The translations under genes and the position numbers were made by a program. This document shows, one piece after another, positions 7,138 to 16,287 of a DNA stretch of 43,736 nt. The notes below the pieces were generated by a model. That model did not search any database and was not told the origin of the DNA. It saw only the letters and a list, made by a program, of their open reading frames with translations. Each line of letters opens with the position of its first letter. Within the stretch, counting starts at the first letter, position 1. This DNA comes from Treponema sp. UBA6852 (GTDB lineage Bacteria; Spirochaetota; Spirochaetia; Treponematales; Treponemataceae), in assembly GCA_002449305.1 (NCBI GenBank), contig DKDI01000039.1, forward strand, positions 1 through 43,736. Direction: 5' to 3'.

Positions 7138-9954
7138 ATGACAAAAAAAGAAAGAATTGCCGCAACTCTTACAGGAATTGCCTTGTATTGCGTGGCGGCT
7201 TTATTTTCTATAGGTCTTTTTCTTGGCGCGCTGGACTTTGGACTTTCTTCAGGAAAAAATATTCTTTTTAAAATGGGAGAAATGCTCGTTTCTGTTTATG
7301 GAATTTGCTCCATTTTAATTCCTGCGTTTTTCTTTGTGGCAGGCTCTTTTTGTTTAAGCGCAAAATGGTCAGTTCAAAGAGCTTTTATCCTTTTAATAAG
7401 TATTGTTCCTTTTTTTACACTTGTAATCGCCGAGCGGACTTCCAAGGCTATTGCAGCTCAGGACACAAGCCCGATTGCCTTTGCTAAAATTTTCACATTG
7501 GTAGCCATTGCGTTTCTCCTTGTTGCGCTTGAGTATCTGCTTGCCGTAACTGCCGCAACTTACCTTGAAAAAGCAGTAGAACAAAAAATTTCCATCGACA
7601 TAAAAAAAATCAAGATTAATCCCAAAAAAATAAAAACAATTATCAAGAGCAAACTGAATTTTCCAAAGCAAAAAATTTCTGTGCAAAAAGAAAAAATGCA
7701 GGAAGAGAAAGAAGAGGAAAAAATTCCTGAAGAAGAGCTTGATTTTGAAATTCCGCAAAAAAAAGTTCGCGGCGTCTGGTCAATTGATTCAGAAGGAAAT
7801 GTAAAAGGCAAAGTTTCCGCGCCAGAAGAAAAACACGATGAAACTGTTCAGGAAGAAATTCAAATTCCTGAAAACGAAGATTCCGCCGAAAAAAATGAAG
7901 AAGACATAATCGATTTGTTTGAAAAAAATTCAATGGATTTGACAGAAGAAATTTCAAAAGCTGAGCAGGAAGAATTGGAAACTTCTGAGCAAATTGATTA
8001 CGACATTGATTTTGAAGAGCCAGAAGATTTTTTAGAAGAACAAGACAACGAATATTTTGACATTCAAGATGAAAACGAGCCAGAGGAATCAGAATTTTCT
8101 GAAACAGAAACTCAAGCTGATGAAACAGAACTTTCGGAAGACGACTTTGAAATAAAAGACGAAACCGAAGAATATCCAGGCGAAAATGAAAACCATGAAA
8201 CTGAAAACGATTTTGAAATAGAAGATTTTGATTCTGAAGAAAATTTTAAAGAGCCAGAAGAAACTCAAGAAATCTCTTTTGAAAATGCAGATTGCCAAGA
8301 AAATATTCCAGCTGAAAATTTCAATGCTGAAATAAATGAAGAGAATACTTTAGAAGAAAAATCCGAACCTTCAAATCTTGAAAGTGTTTTTTCAAAAATG
8401 GAAGAAGACGCTCGCATTCAAGTTGAAAAGGAAAATATTCCATCTCAAGAAAAAAATTCCGCGCCAATCGCATTTACAACAACAGAAGACGGCAACACAA
8501 AGCCAATTCCGCTTCCACCGAAAAAGAAAAACAACGGTCCTTATAAAATTTCCACAGACTTGCTCACAGCTTATGACGAAAACAAATACTGGATTATCGA
8601 CGAAGAAACCGAGCAGGCTGCAAAAAGCCTAAAAGACACTTTAAGTGAATTTAAAATCGATGCAGAAGTTACAGGAATAAGAAAAGGTCCGGTTGTAACA
8701 ATGTTTGAGCTTCTTCCTGCTCCTGGAGTAAAACTAAGCAGAATTGTAGCACTTTCAGACAACATTGCATTGCGTCTTGCGGCAAGTTCAGTCCGCATTG
8801 TCGCTCCAATTCCTGGAAAACGCGCTGTAGGAATTGAAGTTCCAAACAGAAACCGTGCGATTGTTTCGTTCAGGGAATGCATTGAGCAGCAAAGAAATGA
8901 ATGGAAAAAAATGGCAGTTCCTGTTGTTCTTGGAAAAGATATTCAAGGCGAAACTCAAATAATGGATCTTGTAAAAACTCCGCATCTTTTGATTGCTGGT
9001 TCAACAGGAGCCGGAAAATCAGTCTGCGTAAACAGCATGATTCTAAGCATTTTGTACAAACGGAATCCGCATGAAGTAAAGATGATTCTTATTGACCCGA
9101 AAATAGTCGAGCTTAAACTTTACAATGGGATTCCGCATCTTTTAACTCCGGTCATAACGGAACCAAAAAAAGCAATGCAAGCACTTCAATATTGCCTTTG
9201 CGAAATGGAACGCCGTTACGCAGTTTTAGACAGCATGGGATGCCGCGACATAGCAAACTACAATCGGAAAATTGTTGAGCAGCACATAGCAACTGAAAAA
9301 CTTCCGTATTTAATTGTAATAATCGATGAGTTTGCGGACTTGATGGCAACAACAGGAAAAGCTCTTGAAGGCGTTGTAGCTCGACTTGCAGCAATGAGCC
9401 GCGCAGTTGGAATTCACCTCGTTCTTGCAACACAGCGTCCTTCCGTAGATGTAATTACAGGTCTCATAAAGGCAAATATTCCAAGCCGAATTGCATTCAT
9501 GGTTGCCGCAAAAATGGACAGCCGAATAATTATCGACCAAGTTGGAGCAGAAAAACTTCTTGGAAAAGGCGATATGCTTTATGCCAGCGCAACAGATCCT
9601 TTCCCAGTAAGAATCCAAGGAGCATTTGTAAGCGATCAGGAAGTTGAAAATGTTGTTGAAGCCGTAAAAGCCTGGGGCGAGCCGGAATACATTGACGATG
9701 AAATTTTCGTTGATGATGAAGATGACGAAAACGCAGACCAGCTTTCTCTTTTTGGAGAAGGCGCAGAAGATCCTCTTTATGAAAAAGCTCTGGACATTGT
9801 AGTTCAAGCTGGAAAAGCAAGCGCAAGCTATATTCAGCGCAGACTGAGCATTGGATATAACCGGGCAGCCCGGCTTGTAGAAGAAATGGAAGAGCGCGGA
9901 ATTGTAGGACCTGCAAACGGCTCCAAACCACGCGAAATTATTCATATGCCATAA
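7138..9954 (+). CDS. ftsK: DNA translocase FtsK/SpoIIIE
   Basis: 938 residues. Four membrane helices fill the first 150. A very acidic low-complexity linker (about 185-470, mostly Glu/Asp/Asn) follows, then the alpha/beta motor and a C-terminal winged-helix gamma domain (about 875-938) that reads KOPS-type polar sequences. Walker A is GSTGAGKS (621-628); Walker B ends in DE (730-731) within LIVIIDEFADLM. The protein pumps chromosome termini through the division septum and supports dimer resolution. AAGG precedes the ATG. It is probably cotranscribed with the GH18 gene 14 bp downstream. Confidence 0.96.
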   Translation: MTKKERIAATLTGIALYCVAALFSIGLFLGALDFGLSSGKNILFKMGEMLVSVYGICSILIPAFFFVAGSFCLSAKWSVQRAFILLISIVPFFTLVIAERTSKAIAAQDTSPIAFAKIFTLVAIAFLLVALEYLLAVTAATYLEKAVEQKISIDIKKIKINPKKIKTIIKSKLNFPKQKISVQKEKMQEEKEEEKIPEEELDFEIPQKKVRGVWSIDSEGNVKGKVSAPEEKHDETVQEEIQIPENEDSAEKNEEDIIDLFEKNSMDLTEEISKAEQEELETSEQIDYDIDFEEPEDFLEEQDNEYFDIQDENEPEESEFSETETQADETELSEDDFEIKDETEEYPGENENHETENDFEIEDFDSEENFKEPEETQEISFENADCQENIPAENFNAEINEENTLEEKSEPSNLESVFSKMEEDARIQVEKENIPSQEKNSAPIAFTTTEDGNTKPIPLPPKKKNNGPYKISTDLLTAYDENKYWIIDEETEQAAKSLKDTLSEFKIDAEVTGIRKGPVVTMFELLPAPGVKLSRIVALSDNIALRLAASSVRIVAPIPGKRAVGIEVPNRNRAIVSFRECIEQQRNEWKKMAVPVVLGKDIQGETQIMDLVKTPHLLIAGSTGAGKSVCVNSMILSILYKRNPHEVKMILIDPKIVELKLYNGIPHLLTPVITEPKKAMQALQYCLCEMERRYAVLDSMGCRDIANYNRKIVEQHIATEKLPYLIVIIDEFADLMATTGKALEGVVARLAAMSRAVGIHLVLATQRPSVDVITGLIKANIPSRIAFMVAAKMDSRIIIDQVGAEKLLGKGDMLYASATDPFPVRIQGAFVSDQEVENVVEAVKAWGEPEYIDDEIFVDDEDDENADQLSLFGEGAEDPLYEKALDIVVQAGKASASYIQRRLSIGYNRAARLVEEMEERGIVGPANGSKPREIIHMP

Positions 9955-9968
9955 AAAGGCTAAATAAA

Positions 9969-10925
9969 ATGAAAAAGATTATAACATTTATCGCATTGAC
10001 AATTTTTGCAGTTCGCGCATTTTCTCAAAATAAAATCAAATTCAATGAAACTTGGAGCTACGTTCTTACAGGATATGAAAACGAATTTTCCGCGGACTTG
10101 CCGATAACTGACATTTGCTACTTTAGCGCAGAAATAAATGAGTACGGAGAAATTCCTTCAATCCCAAACCGGGAAACAATTCCGCCTGAATTCAACGGAA
10201 GAGTTCATCTTGTTGCAATTTGTGAAAGCCGTTCACTAAGCCACTTTGTAATCGACCCGAAATACAAAGTTTCGAAAAAAATAATTAAAACTCTGGCAGA
10301 AGCAACAAAAAATTTCGATGGCCTTCAAATTGACTTCGAGCTTGTTCCAAAACGCGATGCTGAAAATTTTAAGGCTTTTCTTAAAAAACTGAAAAAAGCA
10401 ATCGGCAAAGACAAAATGCTTTCTGTATGTGTTCCTGCAAGAACAAAGTCAATTCAAGATGATGTCTATGATTACACAGAACTTGCATCTTGCGCAGACA
10501 GAATTTTTATAATGGCTTACGATCAGCACTGGGCAAAAAGTACGCCAGGACCTGTTTCCGGAATGGACTGGTGCAAAAAAATTGCGGATCACGCTTTAAA
10601 TTCAATTCCTTCTGAAAAAATAATAATGGGCTTGCCTTTTTATGGAAGAAGCTGGGCTGAACCAAATTTTTCCAAAGCATGGTATAACAGCGGAATCAAT
10701 AGAATCCTCAATGAAAATTCTGCATTGGAAAAAATTCAAAGAACTGAGGATATTCCGCACTTTGAATTTAAAACAGAAATCACTGTAAAAGGCTGGTTCG
10801 ATGACAAGGAATCCTTAACAGCAAGATGCCTTATGCTTTCTGAAAAAAACATTGCAAATGCCGGATTCTGGAGAATTGGTCAAGAAGACAAAGAATTCTG
10901 GCAAATTCTTTCTGTTTCAGATTAA
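9969..10925 (+). CDS. Secreted glycoside hydrolase family 18 protein
   Basis: 318 residues with a signal peptide (cut near FSQ, residue 20) and a GH18 barrel. The catalytic motif DGLQIDFE (about 117-124) has the essential final Glu, and the MAYDQHW stretch (near 178-184) matches the family's active-site strand. Relatives include chitinases and YaaH-type peptidoglycan N-acetylglucosaminidases. There are no LysM or chitin-binding modules. Position directly behind ftsK favours a cell-wall or septum role in the periplasm, but that is inference. Ribosome site AAAAGG. It converges with the next gene, leaving only 6 bp. Confidence 0.85.
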   Translation: MKKIITFIALTIFAVRAFSQNKIKFNETWSYVLTGYENEFSADLPITDICYFSAEINEYGEIPSIPNRETIPPEFNGRVHLVAICESRSLSHFVIDPKYKVSKKIIKTLAEATKNFDGLQIDFELVPKRDAENFKAFLKKLKKAIGKDKMLSVCVPARTKSIQDDVYDYTELASCADRIFIMAYDQHWAKSTPGPVSGMDWCKKIADHALNSIPSEKIIMGLPFYGRSWAEPNFSKAWYNSGINRILNENSALEKIQRTEDIPHFEFKTEITVKGWFDDKESLTARCLMLSEKNIANAGFWRIGQEDKEFWQILSVSD

Positions 10926-10931
10926 TTTTTA

Positions 10932-12638
10932 TCAATACCCATCACTCATGCTTCTGTTTATATCGCGCTGATAAAGTTCCTGATAAACAAGGCTGCGTTT
11001 CTTTAAATCTTCTTTTGTTTCCTGCGGGAAAGGAATATAACGCCAGAAAATTCCGCGGACTTCTTTTTCAAGTTTCTGTGTTCCCATAGATTCTTTTGTC
11101 ATCCAAAGAATATAGTCCTCTATAAAGAACTGCTTTATGTCGCCCTTCATTTTGTGCTCTTCAAGATACTGATAATAATGTCCAGTAAGTCCGTCGCTCA
11201 TCCAGTCAAAAGAAGCTTTTTCTTTAGCAACTTGCCATCTTAAATCAGCAACCGCAGTAAGGCACGCAATCTTTAAATCGCGCGGATACATTGGAATCGC
11301 AATACGCCCGCGGCTAGAAAGTCTATTGTAACGGTCAAACGGTTCCCAGCAAAATCCAACATCACCATAAGTTGGAACAAGCAAAACATAAGGAACAATT
11401 CTATGCGGAACATTCTTATGTATGCGACAAAAGCACTGCGGGTCAATCGATTCTATCCAAGACAGCTCGCGGATTACATTCTCGCGGAATCCAGTTCCTT
11501 TTTCTGTACAGTGAAAAAATTCCCTTGTAAAAATCGGATACTGATTTCCTTGGCGGCCACAAGTCATTTTTGCCATCTGGCGGATTGTGCTCATTTCACC
11601 AAGAATTTCTTCTTTTCCAACATTGACTTCTTCCACAAAATCAGTTGACTTGTCATTGAGGCTCTGCTCCGTCTGTTTTGCTTCCTTAAAATCCTCAAGA
11701 TGCTTTGAAAGCTCTTTGTCTATTTTTTGAAGCTGCCGGAAATCATTTATAACATCAGAAAAAAGTTTTCTCTGTAAATCTGTATAAGGATTTTTATGAG
11801 GCTCAAGTCCAGGCAGTGAATCATGCTGAAAAATATCGCGGATTTTGCCTTCAACTGAATTTTCCAAATTAGCCCTTTCAGCTTCTTTTGCATTCAAAAG
11901 ACTTTCTGAAGTCTGGATTTTTCCATTGTTCTTGCTTTTTAAAGCCATGATATGCTGTTGTTCTGCAACAGGTCCTTTTGCAACACCTCTTGTTGGAACT
12001 TCGTCAGTCGTACTAGGCTTCATGTGTCCAAGCGCAACAGAACGAATCCATTCATCCATATAAAGAATCGGCTCATAAGTATTGTTCTTGTCTATCGCAC
12101 GGGCAAACATATTTTTTTGCTCTGGAGTTGCCAAGGACGGAAGCAAAATGCCAAATCTCATAGCCATTCTCTTGCAGTCTTCAATAGAAGAACTTGCCAT
12201 TTTTGGAGCAAGATTTCTTAAAAATTCCCAATAAGCCGTGATTATCTGCTGGCGGTAAACTGTTCGGTCTTTTTTATCCTGGCAATTAAGATACTTTACC
12301 AAAAGTGAATGAAGCCTCTGGGAACTTGCGCCTTCTCCTGTAAGGCATTTTTTATAATACGCAGGATCATCATAGCATTTGCTCGGAGTATCTTCAAAAT
12401 ATTTTTCAATTGGAGCAAATGATTTTATATTTAAATCAACTTCAGGAACACAACCGTTCATTTTGGGCTTGCCTGATGCTTTTTCAGCTACAAAATTTTC
12501 AAAGTCTTTATTCTGCGGTCCGCTAAAAGAAGAAATTCCGTCTTTTTTAGGCACATTTAATTCCACTTCTGGAATTTCATCTTGAGTGTCAGCAAGCAAG
12601 GCAGCAATACTTGGATCAATATCATCATCAAAAGCCAT
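10932..12638 (-). CDS. Unrecognised 568-residue protein
   Basis: I do not recognise a family. The N-terminus is acidic and begins MAFDDDIDPSIAALLADTQDE. A helical, probably coiled-coil region lies around 285-350 (QLQKIDKELSKHLEDFKEAK). The C-terminal 200 residues are rich in Trp, Tyr, Phe and Cys (FCWEPFDRYN, WRYIPFPQET) and look globular. No membrane helix or signal peptide is seen, so it should be cytoplasmic. I use the ATG at 12638, because GGAG lies 7 bp upstream; an in-frame TTG four codons earlier overlaps that site. It has its own consensus promoter. Confidence 0.8.
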   Translation of the reverse strand: MAFDDDIDPSIAALLADTQDEIPEVELNVPKKDGISSFSGPQNKDFENFVAEKASGKPKMNGCVPEVDLNIKSFAPIEKYFEDTPSKCYDDPAYYKKCLTGEGASSQRLHSLLVKYLNCQDKKDRTVYRQQIITAYWEFLRNLAPKMASSSIEDCKRMAMRFGILLPSLATPEQKNMFARAIDKNNTYEPILYMDEWIRSVALGHMKPSTTDEVPTRGVAKGPVAEQQHIMALKSKNNGKIQTSESLLNAKEAERANLENSVEGKIRDIFQHDSLPGLEPHKNPYTDLQRKLFSDVINDFRQLQKIDKELSKHLEDFKEAKQTEQSLNDKSTDFVEEVNVGKEEILGEMSTIRQMAKMTCGRQGNQYPIFTREFFHCTEKGTGFRENVIRELSWIESIDPQCFCRIHKNVPHRIVPYVLLVPTYGDVGFCWEPFDRYNRLSSRGRIAIPMYPRDLKIACLTAVADLRWQVAKEKASFDWMSDGLTGHYYQYLEEHKMKGDIKQFFIEDYILWMTKESMGTQKLEKEVRGIFWRYIPFPQETKEDLKKRSLVYQELYQRDINRSMSDGY

Positions 12639-12690
12639 GTTGTTCTCCAACTTTATTTAAATGCATTTTATAAAAACAAATCTTCATCTT

Positions 12691-12719
12691 ATTATAACAT
12701 GACTATCTTAGTATTGCAA
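12691..12719 (-). promoter_or_regulatory. Promoter of the 568-residue protein gene
   Basis: Minus strand TTGCAA (12719-12714), 17-bp spacer, perfect TATAAT (12696-12691). The leader is about 45 nt with a GGAG ribosome site. Confidence 0.65.
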
Positions 12720-12770
12720 AGCAATAAATGTTATAAACAAAATCTATAGCCAAATATAAAAATATAATAA

Positions 12771-12799
12771 TTGACAGTTCAAGCAAGAAAAGATATTTT
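12771..12799 (+). promoter_or_regulatory. Promoter of the MetQ-like gene
   Basis: TTGACA (12771-12776), 17 bp, TATTTT (12794-12799); GGAGG at 12821-12825. The imperfectly spaced pair AAGATA/TATCTT (about 12790-12811) brackets the -10 box and could be an operator. The leader of about 27 nt is too short for a SAM riboswitch. Confidence 0.65.
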
Positions 12800-12832
12800 T
12801 AGTTTATCTTAAATATTTTTGGAGGAAGAAAA

Positions 12833-13612
12833 ATGAAAAAAATATTAACATTGACTGCAGCAGTTTTTGCAGCAGCGCTTTTGTCTGCACAGGCAAAATT
12901 AAAAGTTGGGGCAACTCCTGTTCCTCACGCAGAAATGCTCAATCTTGTAAAAGATGATTTAAAAGCTCAGGGCGTTGACATTCAGGTTATTGAAATGACA
13001 GATTATGTTATTCTTAACGATGCACTTGAAAGCGGCGAGCTTGACGCAAACTTTGACCAACACATTCCTTACATGGAATCCACAAACAAGGAAAAAGGCT
13101 ATCATCTTGTAAACGCAGGTGGAATCCACATCGAGCCAATCGCACTTTATTCAAAAAAAGTTTCAAAACTTTCAGACTTGAAGAAAAAGGCGACAATTGC
13201 AATTCCAAACGATCCTACAAACGGAGGACGCGCGCTTTTGCTTCTTCAGGCAGCAGGACTTATTGAGCTTAAAAAAGACGCAGGAATAACAGCGACAACT
13301 CTCGACATAGCAAAAAATCCGCTTAAACTTAAATTCAAAGAGCTTGACGCAGCTTCAATTCCACGCACTTTAAATGATGTTGATGCGGCTGTTATCAACG
13401 GAAACTACGCAATTCCAGCAGGACTTTCTGCAACAAAAGACGGACTTTTTGTAGAAGGAAAAGATTCGCCTTATGTTAATATTATCGTTGTAAAAGACGG
13501 AAATCAGAATGATCCTCGCGTAAAAGCACTTGTAAAGGCATTGCAGAGCGATAAAATCAAGAATTACATTTCTGAAAAATTCAAAGACGGCGAAGTTGTA
13601 GCCGCATTCTAA
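12833..13612 (+). CDS. metQ: MetQ/NlpA-family substrate-binding protein without lipobox
   Basis: 259 residues of the MetQ (D-methionine-binding) family. Signs are KLKVGATPVPHAEML directly after the signal peptide, then DYVILNDAL, FDQHIPY, IPNDPTNGGRAL and the late NGNYAI stretch. It should deliver methionine to a MetNI-type importer. Most relatives are lipoproteins; here the signal peptide ends LLSAQA with no cysteine, so the product should be soluble in the periplasm. No metN or metI lies in this window. It has a strong GGAGG site and its own promoter and terminator. Substrate is inferred from the family; a different amino acid is possible. Confidence 0.85.
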   Translation: MKKILTLTAAVFAAALLSAQAKLKVGATPVPHAEMLNLVKDDLKAQGVDIQVIEMTDYVILNDALESGELDANFDQHIPYMESTNKEKGYHLVNAGGIHIEPIALYSKKVSKLSDLKKKATIAIPNDPTNGGRALLLLQAAGLIELKKDAGITATTLDIAKNPLKLKFKELDAASIPRTLNDVDAAVINGNYAIPAGLSATKDGLFVEGKDSPYVNIIVVKDGNQNDPRVKALVKALQSDKIKNYISEKFKDGEVVAAF

Positions 13613-13628
13613 ATCTACATTGAACAAA

Positions 13629-13659
13629 AAGGGCTTGCATTAACTGTAAGTCCTTTTTT
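13629..13659. terminator. Bidirectional terminator between metQ and the TPR gene
   Basis: Eleven-pair stem AAGGGCTTGCA / TGTAAGTCCTT (two G-U pairs), 5-nt loop, with T runs on both sides. It can stop metQ on the plus strand and the TPR gene on the minus strand. Confidence 0.8.
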
Positions 13660-13662
13660 ATT

Positions 13663-15000
13663 TTAAATTGAAATCTGCTTTAATATTTTTGTAAGTTCTG
13701 TTTTTTCTATTAAATCAATTGGGCGGCCCTCAATGTATTTTTTGCTTTCCTCTGAAAAAATTCCTGCGGAAACACAAAATCCGCGTTCAGCATTTACATC
13801 GCTCATGTGCTCATGGAATTCCCTTATGTAAATTTCTCCGACAGAACCTGTTGTCCTAAAAAACCTGAACAAAACAACATCTTGCCAAGTTGCTGCAAAA
13901 ATTTCAGTTAAAATATCAGTATAAAGCGAGTCGTTTTCTATGTTTTGAATTTTTACGTTTGAATTTTTATACTTAGTCAAAATAAATTTCCGGCAAAGCG
14001 TTACAAAATCATTGCTATTCGCGGAAATATAAATTTGCAAATTGCTGTTCTGGCTTAGCTCCTGATAACGGTTTATAAGTGAATTTACATCCTTGTAATT
14101 CTGAACAGAATTTCGAATTGACTTTAAAAGCGCAAGGCCTTTTGCAATCTGCTTCTTTTCAAAATAGCAGCGTGCAAGATTGTATTCAATTTCAACTCTT
14201 ATGTCAGAAGGCTCGTTTTCGTGCTTAAGTCCGATTTCATAATCCTGAACCGCAGAATTCAAATCATTTATTTTTGTATGAAAAATTCCAGCTCTAAGAC
14301 AAGACCTTGCGCCATAAACAGGATCAGCTCTAAGATGCATAAAAATTTTTATAGCACGATCTCCGCGTCCTTCTTGAAACATTGCATCCGACATATTAAA
14401 AAGCGCTTCTTTGTTTGAAGGATCTTCATCCAAGGCTTTTTTAAAGAAAGAAAGACATTCGCGGTATTTCTTGGCAAAATAAAGGCTTTGTGCAAGTAAA
14501 AAATAAACACCGCTAGATTCAGGCTTCGCAAGGATAGCTTTTTTAAACAAAGGCACAGCTTTTTCATACAGCTTTTGGCTGAACATTGCCTTGCCAAGGT
14601 AAAAATTATTTTCAAAGCTGACAGAATTTATTTTGTATGCGCTCACTAAAGCCTGGACTGCTTCTGGATTTTTTCCAAGCTGAAGCGCGCTAATTCCAAG
14701 CCGCAAAAAACACTCGCCTAGATTAACAACTCCAGATTTTGAATCAAGTTTTGAAATGTCGTTATAAATCAAATATGCCTTGTCCCAAATTTGGCTCGAA
14801 AAATAAACATCGCCAAGCGGAATAAGTCCTGCCGGGTCATGCGGATTTTTCGCAAGTTTTTTATTCGCCTCTTTTATAATCTGAGCTTTATTCCTATTGC
14901 TAGTTTTTTTCTCTTTGGTGCTGCCGCCATTTTTTCCCATGAACAAAGTAAGAACTGCAACAAGAGCAATCATTATAACACCAGCAATAAGATATGACAT
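13663..15000 (-). CDS. Membrane-anchored TPR protein with degenerate Mrr-like C-terminal domain
   Basis: 445 residues. One N-terminal membrane helix (3-20) is followed by a basic linker and about seven TPR units (about 45-310), recognisable by repeated LG..Y....Y..A and final Pro positions. Residues about 325-445 resemble the Mrr/type-II restriction-like fold: a late GFCVSAGIFSEESKKYI stretch followed by IDLIEKTELTKIL matches the end of that domain. The usual catalytic Gln/Glu-x-Lys is replaced (VLFRFFR), so cleavage is unlikely. A scaffold role at the inner membrane is inferred. GGAAGG precedes the ATG. Confidence 0.8.
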   Translation of the reverse strand: MSYLIAGVIMIALVAVLTLFMGKNGGSTKEKKTSNRNKAQIIKEANKKLAKNPHDPAGLIPLGDVYFSSQIWDKAYLIYNDISKLDSKSGVVNLGECFLRLGISALQLGKNPEAVQALVSAYKINSVSFENNFYLGKAMFSQKLYEKAVPLFKKAILAKPESSGVYFLLAQSLYFAKKYRECLSFFKKALDEDPSNKEALFNMSDAMFQEGRGDRAIKIFMHLRADPVYGARSCLRAGIFHTKINDLNSAVQDYEIGLKHENEPSDIRVEIEYNLARCYFEKKQIAKGLALLKSIRNSVQNYKDVNSLINRYQELSQNSNLQIYISANSNDFVTLCRKFILTKYKNSNVKIQNIENDSLYTDILTEIFAATWQDVVLFRFFRTTGSVGEIYIREFHEHMSDVNAERGFCVSAGIFSEESKKYIEGRPIDLIEKTELTKILKQISI

Positions 15001-15037
15001 ATTCTAAAACCTTCCTTATCAAAGCAAAATTATTTGA

Positions 15038-15074
15038 GGGAATTTCAAAAGTTCTTATGAACCCAAAAATTCCC
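15038..15074 (-). other. Imperfect hairpin between aminotransferase and TPR genes
   Basis: Outer arms GGGAATTT/AAATTCCC (15038-15045, 15067-15074) and inner arms GTTC/GAAC around a TTAT loop. No clean T run follows on the minus strand, so it may be a weak or Rho-assisted terminator or an RNA processing site. Confidence 0.45.
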
Positions 15075-15114
15075 CCGTTTATTATTTATCGGAATTTTTT
15101 AACCTTACCAAAAT

Positions 15115-16287
15115 TTAATTTTTTCGGCATTCCTGAACAAAATCTGCAATTCTATCCAAGGCAACTTTTATTTTATCAATAGCAGTTGCATAACAGCATC
15201 TTATGTGTCCTTCTCCGCCCGCTCCAAAAACGCTTCCTGGAACAACAGCAACATTATGCTTTTGAAAAAGCTTTGTAGCAAAGTCTTCGCTTGAAAGCCC
15301 TGTTGAAGAAATGTCCGGGAACATATAAAAAGCTCCAGAAGGCTCTGGAACAGGGAGTCCCATATCACAAAATGCCTTGTACATCAAATTTCTTCGCTGC
15401 TGATAGCTTACACGCATTTTTTCAACTTCAGACCAGCCGTTGCGCAAACCTTCCGTAGCCGCATACTGACTGAAAATTGGCGCGCAAATTGTATTGTATC
15501 CATGAAGCTTTACAATCTGAGCAAGAAGTTCAGCAGGAGCCGCAATATATCCAATTCGCCAGCCTGTCATTGCAAAAGATTTTGAAAATCCGTTAAGAAT
15601 AATCGTGTAATCTTTCATTCCGGGGAAAGAGCCAATTGAGACATGTTCCGCTTCATCATAAGCAAGCTCGCAGTAAATTTCATCGCTTATAACCCAAAGC
15701 TGATGTTTTTTTACAATTTCCGCAATTTTTTCAAGTTCCTCTTTTGGAATCATTGTTCCAGTCGGATTGTTTGGAGAACAAATCATAACAGCTTTTGTTT
15801 TTGGAGTAAGTGCATTTTCAATTTGCTGCGCAGTCGGATAAAATCCATTTACGCTTGTATCAACAGGAACAACATTGACTTCGCAAAGACGCGCCAAAGG
15901 AACATAATTTACATAGCAAGGCTGGCATACAATAATTTCATCTCCGGGATTAAGAATTGCACGCAAAGAAGCATCAACGCCTTCACTTGCTCCAACCGTT
16001 ATAAGAATTTCTTTCTGCGGATTATAATGCATATTGTATTTTTGCATATATTTTGAAATTTCTTCACGCAGCTCAAGCAAGCCCCAGTTTGAAGTATAGC
16101 TTGTATGTCCTTTTTCAAGATGATAAAAAGCTTCCTCACGAATGCACCAAGGAGTTGGAAAATCAGGCTCTCCAACAGAAAGCGAAATTACATCGTCATG
16201 CCCAATCAGCATTTCAAAAAATTTTCGGATTCCGCTTGGTGGAGTCTGCACCATTGACGAACTGAATTTATCTTCTCTTGTATTCAT
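15115..16287 (-). CDS. Class I/II PLP aminotransferase, AlaT-like
   Basis: 390 residues of the fold-type I aminotransferase family. The PLP lysine sits in SKSFAMTGWRIGY (near 236-248); the cofactor Asn-Pro-Thr-Gly loop is PNNPTGT (near 173), with the D-E-I-Y strand (near 200). The combination with an adjacent Lrp regulator recalls Bacillus alaR-alaT (yugG-yugH). Alternative substrates are aspartate or aromatic amino acids, and a HisC role is conceivable because hisG-hisB lie upstream. The ATG immediately follows the stop of the Lrp gene. Confidence 0.88.
   Translation of the reverse strand: MNTREDKFSSSMVQTPPSGIRKFFEMLIGHDDVISLSVGEPDFPTPWCIREEAFYHLEKGHTSYTSNWGLLELREEISKYMQKYNMHYNPQKEILITVGASEGVDASLRAILNPGDEIIVCQPCYVNYVPLARLCEVNVVPVDTSVNGFYPTAQQIENALTPKTKAVMICSPNNPTGTMIPKEELEKIAEIVKKHQLWVISDEIYCELAYDEAEHVSIGSFPGMKDYTIILNGFSKSFAMTGWRIGYIAAPAELLAQIVKLHGYNTICAPIFSQYAATEGLRNGWSEVEKMRVSYQQRRNLMYKAFCDMGLPVPEPSGAFYMFPDISSTGLSSEDFATKLFQKHNVAVVPGSVFGAGGEGHIRCCYATAIDKIKVALDRIADFVQECRKN

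Noticed and set aside
7393..9945. Several long antisense frames inside ftsK
   Set aside because: Cys/Phe/Leu-rich mirror translations of a strongly coding, family-matching gene.
12651..12832. SAM riboswitch or T-box before the MetQ-like gene
   Set aside because: A consensus promoter leaves a leader of about 27 nt, too short for either, and no matching stems are seen.
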